The notes under the pieces are model-generated. The model was not told where the DNA came from. It saw only the letters and a program-made list of their open reading frames with translations, and did no database searches. From Brevipalpus yothersi (Eukaryota > Arthropoda > Arachnida > Trombidiformes > Tenuipalpidae), in contig QZCP01000205.1 in assembly GCA_003956705.1 (NCBI GenBank), forward strand, positions 62,001-126,000: a stretch of DNA of 64,000 bases, in the 5' to 3' direction. This document shows positions 1 through 40,878 of the stretch, piece by piece (the first letter of the stretch is position 1; each line of letters begins with the position of its first letter). Made by a program: the position numbers and the translations under genes.

Positions 1-1
1 T

Positions 2-1081
2 GATCATTTGGAATGCTGGATCGAAATTTACGTTGATACAGAGGAAAGATGGGTTTGTCTTGTGCCTTCCGAAAAAATTTTCGATTCACCTAAAGAGGTC
101 GAAAAGTTCACCGTTCATCCTCTCATCTATGTTGTTGCATATGATAACTTCAATCATTTAAAAGATTTGACTCAAAGGTATTCGTCAGAGTATGGAAGCT
201 GTAAATTCAGAAGGGCCAGAGTTGAAGAAATATGGTGGAAAGATGCTTTGTCTCCTTTCCGTTCAAAGAGTCGAACAAAGCAAGAACGCAAAGAAGATGA
301 GGAAATAAACGAAGAGTTCGCTCGACGTCCCATGCCTCAAAGTCTCAGCGATTTTAAAAATCATCCCCTTTACATTCTACAGAAGCATTTACTCAAATAC
401 GAGGTTATTTATCCTCCAAATGCTCCACCCGTTGGTCATTTTCGAGGTGAAGCTGTGTATGCACGAGAATGCGTAAGAGATGTCCATTCCCGAGACTATT
501 GGATACGTCATGCTCGCGTCGTTCGTCCAAATGAAGAGCCTTATAAAATAACCACAAGAAAGAAGAAGTGGGACAAGAATCTGGGTGGCTTCCTGCATGA
601 TCTACCTCAAGAGCTTTTCGGAGAATGGCAAACTGGACCATATGTCCCCCCTGTAGCTAAAGATGGTAAAGTACCACGAAATCAGTTCGGCAACGTAGAA
701 CTTTTCCAGCCTTGCATGTTGCCAATTGGTTGTGTTCATCTCAAGCTACCTGGCCTTGCCAGAGTTGCAAACAAATTGAAAATTGATTGTGTTCCAGCGG
801 TGGTAGGCTTCGATCAGAGTCGAGCTGGTGCCCATCCAGTAGTCGATGGATTCGTTGTATGTGAAGAGTTCAAAGATATTCTGATTGCTGCATGGGATGA
901 AGAGCAAGCAAATGCCAAAGCTAGAGACCAAAGCCGTCGTGAAAAGAGAGTTCTTTACAATTGGAGAAGATTGATCAAAGGATTGTTGATTAGAGAGCAA
1001 CTCAAAGAAAAATATAAAATGGAGATGGAAGACGATCAACCTTCTCGACCGATGGCAGTTGAAACAAACGGTGATTCGTAA
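2..1081 (+). CDS. XPC: XPC/Rad4 DNA damage recognition protein, C-terminal part (partial at window start)
   Basis: Xeroderma pigmentosum group C protein (Rad4 family) finds helix-distorting DNA lesions in the nucleus and starts global-genome nucleotide excision repair. The frame is already open at base 2 and reads DHLECWIEIYVD, the end of the transglutaminase-like fold, so the 5' part lies outside the window. The three beta-hairpin domains follow in order: BHD1 around PQSLSDFKNHPLYILQKHL, BHD2 around GHFRGEAVYARECV and HSRDYWIRHARVV, and BHD3 around LFGEWQTGPYVPP to LPGLARVANKL with VPAVVGFD. A basic tail (RREKRVLYNWRRLIKGLLIR) matches the family C-terminus. The stop is TAA at 1079-1081, and an AATAAA lies at 1207-1212. 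No intron is visible. The gene converges on the ABC transporter at 1342. Family assignment is firm; only the missing N-terminus is unknown. Confidence 0.95.
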   Translation, partial: DHLECWIEIYVDTEERWVCLVPSEKIFDSPKEVEKFTVHPLIYVVAYDNFNHLKDLTQRYSSEYGSCKFRRARVEEIWWKDALSPFRSKSRTKQERKEDEEINEEFARRPMPQSLSDFKNHPLYILQKHLLKYEVIYPPNAPPVGHFRGEAVYARECVRDVHSRDYWIRHARVVRPNEEPYKITTRKKKWDKNLGGFLHDLPQELFGEWQTGPYVPPVAKDGKVPRNQFGNVELFQPCMLPIGCVHLKLPGLARVANKLKIDCVPAVVGFDQSRAGAHPVVDGFVVCEEFKDILIAAWDEEQANAKARDQSRREKRVLYNWRRLIKGLLIREQLKEKYKMEMEDDQPSRPMAVETNGDS

Positions 1082-1206
1082 CTTTTTTGCATCTATGAAT
1101 TGTTAATTCTGTGATAATTTTCATACTTTACTCGATTTTTGCATTTCAATCTGAAAAACCAATTTTGAATCTGAATTCCAAAGATTTGTTTCCTTTTTTA
1201 CTCGAT

Positions 1207-1212
1207 AATAAA
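1207..1212 (+). promoter_or_regulatory. Probable polyadenylation signal of XPC
   Basis: A canonical AATAAA hexamer lies 126 bases after the XPC stop codon, in the 260-bp gap between two convergent genes. Position and sequence fit a cleavage/polyadenylation signal. No transcript evidence was available. Confidence 0.5.
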
Positions 1213-1341
1213 GTCAACTCAATGAGCTGTCCCACCCATTGATTGGTATTTTTTTATCGATGAAATATTCACGATACAGTCGGCCGCCTGTTGTTCAAAA
1301 GACGGCTCAATCTGTTCCATTAATAGATTCCTGATGGCCTT

Positions 1342-3471
1342 TCAATTGTGTATACTTTTATGCAAAATGAAAAGAACCATACAAGAAAGAATAAAGATAT
1401 AGAGTAAAGAAATAGCAAGACTTTCGATTATGAGTAACTTTGAGAACGAGAAACCACGGATTAGGGAACTTCTCAGTCCAATAACTGGAGTTGTTAACGG
1501 AAGGAATTGTGAAAAAGTTTTTGTGTAATAAGGATGAGACTCTAAAGGAAGAGCACAACTCATGAGGGCAACAGCCAGATAAGATGTACTGACACCGATC
1601 AACAGGATCGATACCTCACTACGAAGAGCTGCAGCGATCATTTGACCGAAAATAATTCCCATCAAACCGATCAGAATGCCAATCGACCCACCGGCTATTG
1701 ATGAGCTACCCACTGGAAGACCAAGTATATACATGACACTGAACATGGCCAAAATGATCGATATTCCAACAAACGATCCATTGGTTATTATTTGAGCAGC
1801 GAAGAGATGATATGTTTTCAGGCCAGTTGCGACACATCTTTTCATCGTTTGATCTTTGAGCTCTTTCAACATCAAAAAGCCACCAGTAGTTATTGCTCCA
1901 CAAAATGCATTCGAAATGAAATAGCCAATTTCAGTGAAATAATTTTTATCAGGGGTTTCATCCTTCTTTTGTCCTATTACTGGATCCTCATATTCGAATG
2001 GAAAGAGTGATCCATTCCTCATTCCTAAATTAACTCTGGAAGCTTCCCAATACTTTGTATAAGCTTCCAAAAGGTAAGCGTCCAAAGCTTGAAAGACTAG
2101 TCGCTTACTTGCATCTCCATAAAATTTGATGATAGTATTTCTTGCTGCGGCCTCTTGTAGATCAGTCCAATGGGTTATCACTCGGGACACATAGTGTTCA
2201 GAAAACTGATCACCAATATAAATTACACCATTAATTTTTCCAACCTTCACATCCTCCAAAGCAGTATCCAGATGATGATAGGTGATCACTTTGAAGACTT
2301 CTCGGTTCATATATTCTACGAAATGTCGTGGGTGTAAGCATTCAAAACACTTCGGTCTGAGTTCTAAGCGATCAAACAACTGTTTATCATAGAAAAGTGT
2401 CTGATTCTCGATTACTATTCCAACAGGAGCTCCCAGAATTCTCGGTGTTAAGCATGTGTGGCCCACAAAAACCACGAAAGTAGGCATAATAATAATCATC
2501 TGAAAAGTTGACAAGTCGAAAACGAGAGCATGAATGTAACGGAGAGTGAGAATCAAAATGATCATGAAGTGAGATGGGCCATGATTTTTTGATCTTTTAC
2601 TTATATCTTCATAAGTTTTCTCTGGTTGCACAGATCTCTGGATGCTCATCTCTGAGTCTACCAAATTACGTCTTGATGTGCTATCTGAAATCCCTTTAGC
2701 ACGGTCGGAAAAGCATATTCGAAAGAAGGCTTTGTCCAAATTCGATGTCCCAGCTATTGCCATGATATTTTTTGGGCTCGTTTGGACTGTGAACGTTTTC
2801 TCTCTCATAAAGTTTATGGTATTTGCCAGACGACATTCTTCAATGTAGTGTGTTGTGATCACGATACAAGTTCTATTTTCAGAAGTGATCTTCTTCAGGA
2901 CACTCCATATTCGAGATCTAAGCACAGGATCACATCCAACTGTAGGCTCATCGAGTAACAAAAGTTGCGGTGAATGTAATAGAGCTATTGCAAGAGATAA
3001 ACGACGTTTCATGCCTCCACTCAATTGGAAAACAAACTTTCCAGAATTTTCAGTCAAATCCACTTGTTCAAGAACTTCGTCCATTCTTCGTCTGATATTC
3101 CTGAGAGACATGTTGTTGAGGAGACCGAAAAAGTAGAGACTATCTCGAACACGTAGATCACTCGGTAGGGCATCTTCTTGAGGCATATAGCCCACATTGG
3201 GTCCAGGTATTCCAATAGATGGATCTCCAGCATCTCGGCCGAACAGTTTGACGCTCCCATCACTTAATGGCAATAAGGAAATTATCAGCTTGATGAGAGT
3301 TGTTTTACCACAACCACTTGGTCCAACGATGGCACAAATTTCGGATGCAAGAGCTTGAAGATTAACATTGTGTAAAATTAGAGATTTATTATCAACCTCA
3401 TCATAGAAAAAATTAACATTTTTCAACTCAACTACAATTTTCTTCATTTCTATTGATCGCTTAGTGTCCAT
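1342..3471 (-). CDS. ABC transporter, ABCH-like half transporter (NBD-TMD)
   Basis: A 709-aa half transporter encoded in one uninterrupted exon, predicted to sit in the plasma membrane and use ATP to move a hydrophobic substrate. The nucleotide-binding domain comes first: Walker A GPSGCGKTT (residues 50-58), Q-loop in GYMPQ (Q98), signature LSGGM (150-154), Walker B LLLLDEP (169-175) and H-loop TTHYIEE (H208). After a linker of about 100 residues, the second half has hydrophobic segments typical of an ABC-2 membrane domain (a segment near MIIIMPTFVVFVGHT, then a cluster from about residue 520 to the end). The NBD-first order and the strings GYMPQEDALPSDL, LLLLDEPTVGCDP and THYIEECRLA resemble arthropod ABCH proteins (Drosophila snustorr relatives) more than typical ABCG or ABCA. 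The subfamily call is from memory of motifs. A second Met at residue 9 is an alternative start. The gene is divergent from adenosine kinase. Confidence 0.85.
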   Translation of the reverse strand: MDTKRSIEMKKIVVELKNVNFFYDEVDNKSLILHNVNLQALASEICAIVGPSGCGKTTLIKLIISLLPLSDGSVKLFGRDAGDPSIGIPGPNVGYMPQEDALPSDLRVRDSLYFFGLLNNMSLRNIRRRMDEVLEQVDLTENSGKFVFQLSGGMKRRLSLAIALLHSPQLLLLDEPTVGCDPVLRSRIWSVLKKITSENRTCIVITTHYIEECRLANTINFMREKTFTVQTSPKNIMAIAGTSNLDKAFFRICFSDRAKGISDSTSRRNLVDSEMSIQRSVQPEKTYEDISKRSKNHGPSHFMIILILTLRYIHALVFDLSTFQMIIIMPTFVVFVGHTCLTPRILGAPVGIVIENQTLFYDKQLFDRLELRPKCFECLHPRHFVEYMNREVFKVITYHHLDTALEDVKVGKINGVIYIGDQFSEHYVSRVITHWTDLQEAAARNTIIKFYGDASKRLVFQALDAYLLEAYTKYWEASRVNLGMRNGSLFPFEYEDPVIGQKKDETPDKNYFTEIGYFISNAFCGAITTGGFLMLKELKDQTMKRCVATGLKTYHLFAAQIITNGSFVGISIILAMFSVMYILGLPVGSSSIAGGSIGILIGLMGIIFGQMIAAALRSEVSILLIGVSTSYLAVALMSCALPLESHPYYTKTFSQFLPLTTPVIGLRSSLIRGFSFSKLLIIESLAISLLYIFILSCMVLFILHKSIHN

Positions 3472-4373
3472 CAGTTTTCATTTTATTAAATTAACTTCCT
3501 TTCTCATAAATATTCTCAGGGCTTACGAGTTTCGCAATAAACAAAATTTCGACGCTGTTTGGCCTGCGGCACCTTTATCATGCGATTCTATCTCATTTTT
3601 TTTGTACTCTTCTAGATTCTACCTGATCAACATCGAGCGTTGAGTATCGATCGATCATTGAGTATCAAGGATTTCAAGAATTCTGAGATTGAATAATTTT
3701 GATTGATTCGAGTAAACAGTTTTGCTCACTTTCTTATGATAAAAAGTATTGGATTTCATTTATCAAATTCCGATTTCAATTCTATTAAGCCGAATCTTCT
3801 TAGATTTTCACGTTTACTTCCAATTTATCTAATAATACTTGTGTTTTTGTATATTTTCCAATATTTTTAGCTAATCTTACGTCCTAGCTAAAGAATTCAT
3901 TGCCAAATATCTCAAAATCTAAACCATTCAAATCTGAAAACTCCGCTGATATTTGATTGGCTTATTAATTGAAATAATTGTTGATCGTTTACTGTTATCA
4001 ACATTTTTGATGATTTAGTATGGGAATCCCGATCTCAAGAGGAATGCACTCAACTTACTCATCCGTCAGTAGACGTTGTCTGATAATTTTCTATCTAACC
4101 TCTCCTGTTAATCCGTGTTCTGGATACAAAAAGTCTTTATTTATCGAGAAAAATAATCTCAAGAAAGAGTTGTGCAAACATCATTCAAGAGTTTAGCTGA
4201 TTTTAATCACTGACGAACTTCAACAAATGAGCATGTGGCAAGCATATCAATCTGATTTTTATCTAGCAAAACAATACCATCCTTCAGCCGTCTTTGGCTT
4301 CAGAACAATCTGATATTTTGAACAATTTATCTTAATATTGTTTGAATGTAAATTTGTTCATGAATCATCTGAA
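3472..4373. other. Intergenic region between divergent ABCH-like and adenosine kinase genes
   Basis: About 900 bp of AT-rich sequence separates two divergently transcribed start codons, so it probably carries both promoters. I see no open frame of note, no RNA gene and no repeat. It contains TCGA-rich stretches (3630-3660) but no motif that I can name with confidence. Confidence 0.4.
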
Positions 4374-5706
4374 ATGCCTGGGTTTAAGCCAAGGTAAGGT
4401 TATTATTACATTTGCAGACTTGACCAGAACTAACTGTCAACCGATTTCACCTTGATAAAATTTCCTTAATTGAGAGATTAAAATCTATTTTCCTCTTTAT
4501 AGAGAAGGATCAATCCTTGGCCTAGGAAATCCAATTATGGATCTTGTCAGTGTGGTTGATAATGGTTTTCTCGATAAATGGAATCTCAAATTGAATGTTC
4601 TCAACAGAGGAGGACCACCTCACGAGGGTATCGAACAGGATCTTTTGGCAAACTATCAAGTCCAATATATTGCTGGTGGCTCTGTACAGAACACACTGCG
4701 AATAATCCAATGGATATTTAATTATTATGTAATCAGATTTGCCATTCCACTTTGTTTACATTCTTACTGATCTGGAGCATTTCTTTCTGAATGAACAAAT
4801 TTTTTAGCCAAAAATGTGCACCTTGTTCGGAAGTGTGGGAGATGATCACATTGGAAAGAAGATGATTGATGAAGTAGAAAAAAATCAAATCAAAGCTGTT
4901 TTGCAGATAAATTCTAATTGTAGCTCAGGTCGATGTCTTGCATTGATAACACACGATGGACAGTGTCGAACAATGTGTTCCCTTGGTGGAGCCCATCGTC
5001 TCTTACAGGTAAGCTGTGGGATATAAAAACTGTTGGTGTTTAATAATTTAACAGCTGATATTTTTTTCTCTTGAAGAAGGAGCATATCATTAACAATCTG
5101 GCCTTCATTGGAAAAGCGAAAATCATTTACACAACATTACTGATGCTCTCATCTGGTGAAGACGCTCTGTTTGAATTGGTTGAGAATATGAAAAAACTTG
5201 AGGACAAAATTTTCTGCTTAAATCTAGGAGCCAGTGTAACGATTGGAATGAAGTTTCCCAAGGTGGAGCAGATAATTCCATTCATTGATGTCATTTTTGG
5301 AAATGACACTGAACTTAGAGAATATGCCAAAAGAAAAGAGTGGCTTGATGATGATGACTTATCTCTTATCATAAAAAAATTACTCGAAGTCGATGGCCGA
5401 AAAGATCCTAATAAAACTCGAATGGTTGTCATCACTCGAGGCGCTGAGCCCGTTTTGGTTGGCATAAAATTTCATGGTGTGACAGAATTTCCAATCCCGA
5501 CGCTGGATAAATCCGTTATCAAAGATACCATCGGAGCTGGAGATGCCTTTGTGGCTGGATTTTTATCGCAAATGATAATGCAAAAATCACTAGATGAGTG
5601 TATTCAGATGGCCATTTGGACAGCACAAGAAATAATCAAACAAAGTGGCTGTTGTCCTCCTGCACATAATTTTAAGCATCCAAAGTTCTCTATCTCAACG
5701 AACTAG
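4374..5706 (+). CDS. ADK: Adenosine kinase (PfkB family), 4 exons
   Basis: Adenosine kinase phosphorylates adenosine to AMP with ATP (purine salvage; controls adenosine and methyl-transfer by-products). Exons: 4374-4393, 4503-4728, 4808-5008, 5077-5706; all introns are GT-AG (109, 79 and 68 nt). The product is 358 aa, close to the usual 345-362. The tiny first exon (MPGFKPR) is joined in phase 2 to EGSILGLGNPIMDLVSVVD, the family N-terminus. Exon 2 carries YIAGGSVQNTLRIIQW (substrate lid region), exon 3 FGSVGDDHIG, and exon 4 FGNDTELREYA plus the PfkB signature DTIGAGDAFVAGFL with the catalytic Asp at residue 305. Frame continuity across all three junctions and colinearity with the human enzyme make the model strong. 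The first exon is the least certain because it is so short. Confidence 0.93.
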
Positions 5707-7256
5707 AGATGAAATTTGTTTTTGTATTCCAATGTTGTATTCAACGATGGGTATTCTTGTGTAGGATGAATATCAAATTGCTATCCGATATGTTTCTTAC
5801 GCTCTCTAGATTAAATCTACCTCTGACTTCTTTTTTGAGCTTTTTCCAGTTATTCAAAAAACATTATTTTGATGAAGCTCGCTGCTTCTATCGGATATGT
5901 TTATCAGAAATTTCCAATTCAAAAAAAATAGCCGCCGTTCTTTGAATGCTAGAAAATTTTGGTCAAACTTCATCAAATCTTTGATTAACATTAATTTTAT
6001 TAACATATTTGTATCCAATTTTTACAGCATATTCTATATTTTCATTTTTTTCAAATTTCTGAGCTTATCTACCTTTTTGATGATAATTTTCACAACAAAT
6101 CCCAGTTCACATGATAAGCGTTCTCTGAATTTGAGAGGAAATACTTTGTATTGCATGCTCAATGATATTGTCTAGAATTCAAACACATTTCCAGTTATCA
6201 AGGAAGAAGGTATGAATTAGAAAAATGATGAAAGATTTTTATGAGCCATATTTCAGGCGGCTTCCACAATTTTTTACTATCTATCTAACAAAATTATGGA
6301 GAGATAGAACAATAGAAAAAGAGTTTTTTATCTGAACTCTTTGTTCTGAAACAAATTTTTCCATGATAGAATAGAATGAGGGGACTATACTGAATTGAAT
6401 TATATTCACAAAATTGGGCAGAATATTTGTTGAACAGGTATAGTTTTTGCTTTGATCTGTTACATTGATTCCAAAATAAGATATAGACACCGTTGAAGAG
6501 ATGAAGATTGAAGTGAGAAAAATTATGATGAAATGGAATATCATTTGACATGAAATGATTTGTGTATGATAATTTGAACATAGATTTGAGGAATAAACAT
6601 TTGATTTTCAACAGATAGTCAACCAATAGCTCCAACAAAGAGCAAGAGAGAAGAAAAAAATTTGTACGCGAGTAGATAACATATACAGATGCTTAGATGT
6701 AGGTGTATGGATAACTTTATAGATGATGATTGGAATTTTTTTTTCTTCAGTATAATAAACAAAATAGGAATAATGCTTTAAATAACTTCTCCGAGCGATT
6801 GAGAAATTATCGTTGTTCAAATAAATTTGATGGAGAACTTGTCTTCGTTTCGATTTTTCTTTACCACCCCATTGTTCATCAATTTGGTTATTGGTCCTCG
6901 AAGATGATAATGTGTGTAGATCAAAAAGTACGAAGCAGTAGCTCGATATGAGAAGATAACAATAAGCGGAAATAGCCAAAAAAATTGTCCTTTTTTTGCA
7001 TGAATAATCATTTGCCAAATAGTTGTTGCTGAAAAAAGCGGCATAATAAAGTTTTATGTATAACAAGCATTGATAAATATGCAGATAGTGCAATGAACAT
7101 GGTATCTTGAGGATAAATTTGAGCATGTGAAATACAACTTGTGCATGCAACATTAACAATACACGAGAGGATAGAATGAGAGAGAGAGAGGATCAAATTC
7201 ATCAGGGAAAACACTTTCGGCACAAACTTGGAATCATCAAACAATATGCATGTGTA
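5707..7256. other. AT-rich intergenic region, convergent 3' ends of ADK and SCYL2
   Basis: This 1.5-kb stretch lies between the adenosine kinase stop and the last SCYL2 exon I can recognise, so it probably contains both 3' UTRs. Several long open frames on either strand have transmembrane-looking, Phe/Ile/Tyr-rich translations, which is what AT-rich noncoding DNA gives. I could not match any to a family. A short (GA) run is at 7180-7190. A small terminal SCYL2 exon could be hidden here. Confidence 0.4.
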
Positions 7257-38474
<31,218 letters not shown>

Positions 38475-38793
38475 GAAGTGACTTTCAAGAGCTGTAATCC
38501 TTTTGAAATTCTGAGAATCGAGTCAAATTTGTAAAATAGTAGATTAGATATTGAGTTTAGTTGAGAACACCGCATCGGATACACTATTGTTCATGTTGAC
38601 AAATTGTTGAGATAATACTTCACTAGGTGACAGATGAACTTTTGATCACTCTTCAGAAGTTGATACTATGGAACAAAGATTCCTCTGAATCTATTGAAAA
38701 CAAAATCGTTCAATTCATCAGATTGGGAATAAAAGTTCGACTTGTTTCCAAAACATTCTTCACCTTCTATTAATCCGAATGTGGTATAATTTT

Positions 38794-38801
38794 GCGCGAA
38801 A
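38794..38801 (-). promoter_or_regulatory. E2F-like motif upstream of SCYL2
   Basis: On the minus strand the bases read TTTCGCGC, a match to the E2F consensus TTTSSCGC, about 320 bases before the SCYL2 start codon. It is a short motif in a region with few CpGs, so chance is possible. Confidence 0.3.
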
Positions 38802-38983
38802 AGTGGTGTCAATCATCATGAGGTATGCATGAACTCGTAGTAGAACAAAATTCAACAGGAGTCTATCGAATTTTAAGATTCCTCTCCAGTTGGGAAGCTC
38901 ATTGCAAGATTCTGCGCTCATTTTTCACAAACTGGACGCAGAATCGAGAATACAAGCTCATATGGATTCCAATAGGTCTAATA

Positions 38984-39321
38984 GGGAAATCTTCGTTTAG
39001 AATAACATTCAAAATTAACCACTCCGAAAACCGAAAAATGCATTGAGAAAAAACTGACCAATGTAACCCCATCTTATCTGGTTCTACTGTTGCTTTCCGA
39101 GCTACAACTAGAAAATCATATTGAAAAATCTAATAATTCGTTCCAAATTCTTCAATTTCCTCAAAGCCCGCGATATATCATATCGAACTTTCCGTCAAGA
39201 TAATTCATGATTAGATAAGTGAATCAGATAAGATGGGGTTACATTGGTCAGTTTTTTCTCAATGCATTTTTCGGTTTTCGGAGTGGTTAATTTTGAATGT
39301 TATTCTAAACGAAGATTTCCC
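38984..39321. repeat. 97-bp perfect inverted repeat with 144-bp loop
   Basis: Left arm 38984-39080 and right arm 39225-39321 are exact reverse complements by eye. The right arm sits between two 49-bp near-identical direct repeats (39177-39225 and 39330-39378, 2 differences). No target-site duplication is visible at the outer ends of the arms and no transposase is near, so a classic MITE is not supported. An inverted duplication by template switching is a possible origin. Confidence 0.9.
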
Positions 39322-39940
39322 CACCAAAGATCATATCGAACTTTCCGTCAAGATAATCAATGATTAGATAAGTGAATCTTTCAGAGCCTCATCCCTGGCT
39401 AGAAATTGCTCGATATTCTGTTTATAAAAAACCACTAATTATCTCAATATCTTGAAATCTGTTAAAATTCTGAGGCAATCTTCTAAGTCAAGAGAAAGCA
39501 TGATAAAACTTTCCCGAAAAGAACTTTTTTCGATAAAAGTTATGATAACACAAGATGGCGTAAGGTTGAAAGCTCCAATTTTCACGGAACATACATCTTA
39601 TGGGTTTTACATCATTAGAGAGTCTTCTAACAGGCTAAGTGTGGGCTTTGCTCGCACTGAGCCCAGTGAAGAAAAGAGAGATGAGTGAGAGATGCGACTT
39701 ACTTTTCTCATCTCTCACTCATCCAAAAGAGATGAGTGAATCCTCATCTTTTTCCTCTTTCTTTTCTTTCCCTCTCTCTTTCTTTTCTCTTTCTTTTTCA
39801 CTCTCTTTTTCACTCTCTTTTTCCCCTCTGCTCTCTCTCTTCCTCTCTCTCTTTCTTCTCTAAATAAGAACTTAGCAAGATCTTGAGCTTCTTCCTTTGA
39901 TTATAATTGAGAGAAATTGAATACATAGATATGAAAAATA

Positions 39941-40036
39941 TTAATTGAAATACAAAAAGTGAGAAAAAAACTTTGGCTTTGGTCTTTGGACCTGTGAGAG
40001 AGAGAAAAAAAAGAAGAAGAAAAAGAAACATTAAAG

Positions 40037-40084
<48 letters not shown>

Positions 40085-40454
40085 ATACACTTAAACTTAC
40101 TGTATTGACTTTATACGAAACGAAATTGGATGGTTCACACTGAAGCAGATTCACAGCTATATTACAATCGTGTTTATATTGTTTATTCTCCTATTCCATA
40201 TCGTTAATTGTCACTCAAGCTTCTACCAATCTATTAGTGAGATCATTTACATCTCTTGTTAGAGTAGCTTTTTCAGTCTCAAATTTATCAACAATACGTA
40301 GTAGCTTATCCTCTAACGCTTGATTGACTTTTTGCAAGTTACGATGACTTCCGGCTAAACGGTCATATTTTTCTTGCCAAAAGCAAAGCGTCTCTTGTAA
40401 TGCTTGATATTCACCATTTGGAAATTCTTTAACATGATTCACAATGGCATTCCT

Positions 40455-40490
<36 letters not shown>

Positions 40491-40600
40491 AGAGAAAGAG
40501 AGAGAGAATAATTAATGAATAATAACAATAATAATAATAATAATAATTAAACAATAATTGAAAAAACAAACCTTTGATCAACACCACGTTTTTTATCCAT
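39941..40600 (-). CDS. TJAP1/BEGAIN-like coiled-coil protein; core interrupted by two in-frame stops (pseudogene, or new intron)
   Basis: Exon 1 (40600-40572, MDKKRGVDQ) splices in phase 2 to exon 2 (40452-40101), with a (TC)n tract before its acceptor. Exon 2 encodes NQALEDKLLRIVDKF, LTRDVNDLTNRLVEA and CNIAVNLLQC, matching the coiled-coil core of vertebrate TJAP1 (Pilt) and BEGAIN, scaffold proteins of junctions and synapses. The same frame contains TGA at 40217-40215 and TAG at 40193-40191 inside this conserved core. Both stops lie within 40226-40191, a 36-nt in-frame segment that begins GT and ends AG; removing it restores an open frame of about 131 aa. A possible last exon is 39991-39941, ending in TAA. 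Even so, the product would be far shorter than TJAP1 (over 500 aa). A decaying relic, a truncated functional gene with an intronised stretch, or base errors are all possible. Confidence 0.6.
40037..40080. repeat. (TG)n microsatellite
   Basis: About 22 TG units in the last putative intron of the TJAP1/BEGAIN-like gene. The poly-His/Thr frame opposite is an artefact. Confidence 0.95.
40459..40505. repeat. (GA)n tract forming the acceptor polypyrimidine tract of the TJAP1/BEGAIN-like exon 2
   Basis: GA units on the plus strand give a TC tract ending a few bases before the acceptor AG at 40454-40453. An AAT-rich run follows at 40519-40560. Confidence 0.85.
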
Positions 40601-40637
40601 GATGCTGATCAAAACATTAACACATGTGTTACATTGA

Positions 40638-40722
40638 TGGTTGCTATGATAACGCTCAATAGATGGCGTGCAAGTTCTTGGCAAGATCTTACGCCATCTA
40701 TTGAGTGTAACCATAGCAACCA
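40638..40722. promoter_or_regulatory. 32-bp inverted repeat with paired AGATGGCG motifs in a divergent promoter
   Basis: Arms 40638-40669 and 40691-40722 match at 29 of 32 positions when one is reverse complemented, with a 21-bp spacer. Each arm ends in CAATAGATGGCGT facing the spacer. The core AGATGGCG resembles the insect CTCF motif AGRKGGCGC, and also YY1-type sites (ATGGCG). It lies between the start codon of the minus-strand coiled-coil gene (40600) and the putative 5' UTR of the plus-strand gene (from about 40878). Confidence 0.55.
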
Positions 40723-40878
40723 ACATTCGGATCAGTTCCCACTGATCCAAATTTTCCCCTTTCAGTCTCTCCTCCCCCTCTAAAATCACTCCCTCGACTC
40801 CCTTTTTTCCACTTCTTCTCCACTCATCCTTCCCCCTTCCTTAGTGTTTTATCATCTCTCCGCCAGTCGATTTGTCAG

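Larger units (their letters stand above)
38475..39940. other. SCYL2 upstream region with large inverted repeat
   Basis: This 1.5-kb region lies between the SCYL2 start codon and the next gene on the same strand, so it should include the SCYL2 promoter. It contains an E2F-like motif at 38794-38801, the 97-bp inverted repeat described separately, and a CT-rich stretch at 39745-39860. I could not support any coding sequence in it. Confidence 0.5.

Noticed and set aside
6281..7244. Several minus-strand frames of 70-183 codons with hydrophobic translations
   Set aside because: They are AT-rich, overlap in different frames, match no family and have no splice support; they probably lie in 3' UTR or spacer.
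38984..39321. Inverted repeat read as a MITE or DNA transposon
   Set aside because: There is no target-site duplication at the outer ends and no transposase remains, and the direct repeats bracket only one arm.
39810..40154. Minus-strand frame with a poly Thr-His run
   Set aside because: It comes from the (TG)n array. Only its first part (NLLQCEPSNFVSYKV) is real coding sequence, in exon 2 of the TJAP1/BEGAIN-like gene.
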